Shown one piece after another: positions 6,376 through 8,595 of a stretch of DNA of 8,595 bases (position 1 is the stretch's first letter; each line of letters starts with the position of its first letter). The notes beneath the pieces were generated by a model. The model was not told where the DNA came from and ran no database searches. It saw only the letters and a list, made by a program, of their open reading frames with translations. The translations under genes were made by a program, and so were the position numbers. The DNA comes from an uncultured Bacilli bacterium (GTDB lineage Bacteria; Bacillota_I; Bacilli_A; RF39; UBA660), in the NCBI GenBank assembly GCA_944331815.1, contig CALVIQ010000046.1:1-8595 (forward strand). The letters run 5' to 3'.

Positions 6376-6666
6376 TTAACACCTCCTTATTTCTATATAT
6401 TTAGGGTATTGTTTTTCTAATTCTCTTAATAAATCAATCAAATTATTAATCAATTTATTTACTATTTCGTCATTTTTAATAATATCAATAATAACACCAT
6501 CGTTATCACTATATCTAATTGTTTCATTATCAACTCGTAATATAGCATTAACAGTTGTAATTACCATTGATGATACGGAAGCACAAACTATGTCTTTCCC
6601 TAATTCATCATAATTAGCGTGTCCCTTTATTGTTATTTGTTTTTCTTTAATATTTACTTTAATCAT
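6376..6666 (-). CDS. prp: Ribosomal-processing cysteine protease Prp
   Basis: Prp (YsxB in Bacillus) cleaves the N-terminal extension of bL27, whose gene follows directly. The 96-aa protein shows the catalytic pair: H16 in GHANYD and C28 in DIVCASVSS. It sits between rplU and rpmA, the constant place for this gene in Firmicutes. Its ATG overlaps the rplU stop as TAATG and has no ribosome binding site of its own, so translation probably depends on ribosomes finishing rplU. Its last codons (AGG AGG TGT) double as the binding site for rpmA, which ties L27 synthesis to passage of ribosomes through prp. Confidence 0.95.
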   Translation of the reverse strand: MIKVNIKEKQITIKGHANYDELGKDIVCASVSSMVITTVNAILRVDNETIRYSDNDGVIIDIIKNDEIVNKLINNLIDLLRELEKQYPKYIEIRRC

Positions 6667-6968
6667 TATTTTTCAATTATTTTTTTGATTTCTACTTTTG
6701 TATAAGGTTGACGATGTCCTTGAGTTTTACGGTATTTTTTCTTAGCATTATATTTAAATACTTTAATTTTTTTATCTTTACCGTGTTTAACAACTTCACC
6801 CTCTACTGTTACATTACTTAAATAAGGATGACCAGGAACATCATTAATCATTAATACTTTGTCAAATGTAACTTTTTTTCCTGCTTCAACATCTAATTTT
6901 TCAACATATATGACTGAACCTTCTTCAACATAGTATTGTTTTCCACCTGTTTCAATTACTGCTTTCAT
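6666..6968 (-). CDS. rplU: Large ribosomal subunit protein bL21
   Basis: A 100-aa 23S rRNA-binding protein of the 50S subunit and first gene of the rplU-prp-rpmA unit. Family sequence is clear from end to end: [17 protein letters not shown] at the N-terminus, a central VLMINDVPG, then [28 protein letters not shown], the basic RNA-binding segment. Length is usual for the family. The ATG has a full AGGAGGT (6974-6980) five bases upstream. The stop shares one base with the prp start. Expression is probably feedback-controlled through the leader RNA upstream. Confidence 0.97.
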   Translation of the reverse strand: MKAVIETGGKQYYVEEGSVIYVEKLDVEAGKKVTFDKVLMINDVPGHPYLSNVTVEGEVVKHGKDKKIKVFKYNAKKKYRKTQGHRQPYTKVEIKKIIEK

Positions 6969-6980
6969 TTTTTACCTCCT

Positions 6981-7055
6981 TTAATCTCAGACTCGCCATT
7001 AAGGTGATTATACTTTAAACCTTCTCTGTGCGGTTGTAGAGAGGCCTCTACACAG
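6981..7055 (-). promoter_or_regulatory. Ribosomal protein L21 leader RNA
   Basis: Between promoter and rplU lies a compact, GC-richer RNA that resembles the L21 leader known from low-GC Gram-positive bacteria. Stem 1 pairs CTGT with ACAG (7052-7055 and 7026-7029) and, inside, GTAGAG with CTCTAC (7046-7051 and 7036-7041) around a 4-base loop, with an asymmetric AACCG bulge. Stem 2 pairs AAGGT (7019-7023) with ACCTT (7001-7005). A conserved-looking ATGGCGAGTCTGAG segment follows just before the binding site. The predicted transcription start falls on the first base of stem 1. Autogenous control by L21 is the accepted model for such leaders. Confidence 0.85.
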
Positions 7056-7061
7056 TTTTTA

Positions 7062-7090
7062 ATTTTAGCACATTTCCCTTTATTTGTCAA
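7062..7090 (-). promoter_or_regulatory. Strong sigma-A promoter of rplU-prp-rpmA
   Basis: On the minus strand TTGACA (7085-7090), a 17-bp spacer and TAAAAT (7062-7067) with a TGC extension form a near-ideal promoter. The -35 lies inside the last codons of spoIVFB (TTG TTT GAC AAA TAA), so the ribosomal unit starts on its own. Confidence 0.88.
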
Positions 7091-7793
7091 ACAATTTTCT
7101 AATAATTTCTTTTTCTGTATAAAATTTATTATTAATATAAAAAATATGTTTAGTTTGTTTTTTCATACTGTATATTTTTTTTATAACTTTATGTTTTTTA
7201 TAATTAAAATCATTTAAATATCGTTCCAATAAAAATTTATTAAAATAATATTTATGTTTTAATATTTCTTTAAATAGTTCAATAATTATAAATATTAAAA
7301 TAATTGATAAATCTATTTTATATAAAATAATCCCAATTATAAAAACAAAAGATAAAATGATACTTAAAACATGACTTAATTTATAAGGTAAAAACAGATT
7401 AAATATAACATTAAATATTTTACTACCATCTAAAGGATAAATTGGTAACAAATTAAAAAGTAATATTGCTATATTATAATAATTAAATATTTCATTATTC
7501 CTATATAATAAATAAAAAACAAATTGAAATAAAGGTCCTAATATAGCTATGACAAATTCTTCTTTTAATGATTTGTCAATATTTTCATTAAATATTGTAA
7601 TTCCACCAAATGGTAATAAAATTATTTTTTCAATCTTCCATTTAAATATCAAAGCACCTATTATATGACCTAATTCGTGAACGATTATAATTGAACTAAA
7701 TATAATAAAATTTTTAAAATTACCAGTTAAAAAACAGATTAAACCTGTTATATAAAAGAAAAAATGGATTTTAAATATATTCTTGGTAATCAA
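7080..7793 (-). CDS. spoIVFB: SpoIVFB-like site-2 metalloprotease (M50 family)
   Basis: Membrane zinc protease; SpoIVFB of sporulating Bacilli cleaves pro-sigma-K in the mother cell. The HExxH motif is HELGH (39-43) in a hydrophobic helix. PFGG follows at 61-64, and D122 in LLPIYPLDG is the third metal ligand. Several hydrophobic segments span about residues 10-170. At 237 aa it is shorter than the 288 aa of B. subtilis SpoIVFB, and the C-terminal CBS region seems much reduced. The start I accept is TTG at 7793, preceded by GGTGAGGT, and it overlaps the end of spoIVFA by 23 bases, implying coupled translation. Family and context make the name likely; that it acts in sporulation here is inference, since no sigma-K gene is in view. 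Confidence 0.88.
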   Translation of the reverse strand: MITKNIFKIHFFFYITGLICFLTGNFKNFIIFSSIIIVHELGHIIGALIFKWKIEKIILLPFGGITIFNENIDKSLKEEFVIAILGPLFQFVFYLLYRNNEIFNYYNIAILLFNLLPIYPLDGSKIFNVIFNLFLPYKLSHVLSIILSFVFIIGIILYKIDLSIILIFIIIELFKEILKHKYYFNKFLLERYLNDFNYKKHKVIKKIYSMKKQTKHIFYINNKFYTEKEIIRKLFDK

Positions 7794-8298
7794 TTACCTC
7801 ACCATCTTTAGTAAATACTAAATATAAATTACTATTAGATACTCCTATTAAACTCCCCTCTTTAATATAATCATAAAGTTTTAAATTAATTTCTTTTAAA
7901 TTAGAGTACCATAAATCAATACCATTCTCCTGCTGAATAATAATTGTATTTCCATATTCTTCTTTTTCTCCAATAAAAATTACTATTCCAGAATCTATTG
8001 CTGGAACTAAATAGTCATCATCAACAGTTAATGAAACGCCATCTTTATATTTATTTTTTTCTTTATAATTTAACTTTTCATTAAAAACAGGCGAAACATC
8101 TTCAAAATATTTACTAAAAGGCAATGAAGATCCAAATTTACTTTCATACCATTTATTTATACTAGCAAAATTAATATTATCACTATAAACGTATTTATAA
8201 AAAGTTGTTTTAAATTGATTATTTTTTAATAATATTAATGTAATTATAGTTAAAACCACCAAAATTAAAAATTTTAAAGCTGTGGATTTTTTTATCAT
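7771..8298 (-). CDS. spoIVFA: SpoIVFA-like membrane protein with degenerate LytM/M23 domain
   Basis: In B. subtilis SpoIVFA holds SpoIVFB inactive in the outer forespore membrane, together with BofA, until cleaved by SpoIVB. This 175-aa protein has one N-terminal membrane segment (about residues 8-25), a linker, and a C-terminal LytM-like domain (about 93-175; VPAIDSGIVIFIGEKEEYGNTIII...). The zinc ligands of active M23 peptidases are missing: the expected His positions read IIIQQENG, WYSNL and LYLVF. This fits a regulatory, non-catalytic LytM domain, as in SpoIVFA. It is shorter than the Bacillus protein (264 aa). The ATG at 8298 follows GGTGA by six bases. The name rests on the adjacent spoIVFB and the domain order more than on strong sequence identity. 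Confidence 0.78.
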   Translation of the reverse strand: MIKKSTALKFLILVVLTIITLILLKNNQFKTTFYKYVYSDNINFASINKWYESKFGSSLPFSKYFEDVSPVFNEKLNYKEKNKYKDGVSLTVDDDYLVPAIDSGIVIFIGEKEEYGNTIIIQQENGIDLWYSNLKEINLKLYDYIKEGSLIGVSNSNLYLVFTKDGEVIDYQEYI

Positions 8299-8334
8299 AT
8301 TTTTTCACCTAAATAAATATATGATTTTTTTAAC

Positions 8335-8360
8335 AAAAAAAGTTTATTTTTTTAAACTTT
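8335..8360 (-). terminator. Intrinsic terminator upstream of spoIVFA
   Basis: An 8-bp stem (8339-8346 with 8353-8360) with a 6-base loop runs into Ts on the minus strand. It overlaps the end of the remnant gene to the right and separates it from spoIVFA. All stem pairs but one are A-T, so strength is uncertain. Confidence 0.65.
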
Positions 8361-8595
8361 CAATTTCTTCCATAGTTAAACCTGTGACTTTACTAATTGT
8401 TTCTAAATCCATTTTTAATTCTAACATTTTTTCGCATTTTCTAAATTAGTTTGTTTAGAACCTTCAGATAAAATGTACCCTTTGTCAAGGACAAATTTTA
8501 ATTTTTAAGAAGAAGGGATTTATTTTTTTTGCTTTTTCCAATTTTTATTGGATATTCTCCAGTTGTTATATATTTATAAAATTCTGATGGTGATA
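8344..8595 (-). pseudogene. Frame-broken remnant with Rpn/PD-(D/E)XK-like C-terminal tail
   Basis: No single frame stays open here on the minus strand. From the right edge one frame gives SPSEFYKYITTGEYPIKIGK... and stops at 8498-8500. A second frame gives FVLDKGYILSEGSKQTNLENAKK and stops soon after the run of six A at 8431-8436. A third continues MLELKMDLETISKVTGL...EEIESLKK to the TAA at 8344-8346. Joining the second and third frames needs one extra A in that run and gives a tail resembling the C-terminal helices of Rpn-family (PD-(D/E)XK nuclease) proteins, where phrases like DIETISKATGLSIEEI recur. The first piece I do not recognise and it may be another gene. The gene continues beyond the window, so its catalytic part is not seen. 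It is a decayed gene or carries indel errors. Confidence 0.5.

Noticed and set aside
1..8595. CRISPR array, tRNA or rRNA genes
   Set aside because: No spaced direct repeats, cloverleaf or rRNA-like stretches were seen; the RuvC-type protein belongs to TnpB rather than to a Cas locus.
1..8595. Mollicute genetic code (TGA as Trp) suggested by the low GC
   Set aside because: Tryptophans are encoded by TGG, tnpB ends with TGA at its normal C-terminus, and a peptidoglycan gene is present; code 11 fits all genes.

Overview
The window is a strongly AT-rich, single-strand block: every protein-coding gene I can support lies on the minus strand, so it is best read from right to left. The conserved core reads spoIVFA - spoIVFB - rplU - prp - rpmA - (single receiver domain) - obg - murC. 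Apart from murC this is the gene order of the Bacillus subtilis spoIVF-rplU-ysxB-rpmA-spo0B-obg cluster. Together with the base composition, the AGGAGG/GGTGA ribosome binding sites, the Prp-cleaved form of L27 and an L21 leader RNA, this points to a member of the Bacilli in the wide sense, probably an uncultured host-associated low-GC lineage (inference). It keeps peptidoglycan synthesis (MurC).

Region by region, left to right. Bases 1-1514 are a complete IS4-family insertion sequence with 18-bp perfect terminal inverted repeats, a YREK-signature transposase and a transcription terminator just inside each end that blocks incoming transcription. It sits 12 bp downstream of the murC stop codon. 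murC fills 1527-2831. Bases about 2898-4243 are a tnpB-only IS200/IS605-type element. Its tnpB is broken by an in-frame TAA at codon 40, but it keeps a consensus promoter, all visible RuvC and zinc-finger residues and a GC-rich, structured 3' region that looks like an omega-RNA scaffold. obg (4307-5575) and a stand-alone receiver-domain response regulator (5623-5997) follow, each with its own promoter. The ribosomal unit rpmA-prp-rplU (6083-6968) is tightly packed and driven by a near-perfect sigma-A promoter and an L21 leader. spoIVFB and spoIVFA (7080-8298) overlap by 23 bp. The right edge (8344-8595) holds a frame-broken remnant whose tail resembles the C-terminus of Rpn/PD-(D/E)XK nuclease-family proteins.

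How the genes fit together: L21 and L27 are large-subunit proteins, Prp removes the N-terminal extension of L27, and Obg is a GTPase of late 50S assembly, so the middle of the window is a 50S biogenesis module. SpoIVFA and SpoIVFB form the membrane complex that processes pro-sigma-K in sporulating relatives. The gene in the slot of spo0B, the phosphorelay phosphotransferase in B. subtilis, is here a CheY/Spo0F-like receiver, which is the most intriguing replacement in the window. I found no clearly novel defence or RNA-guided system. The nearest candidate is the decayed TnpB/omega-RNA element.
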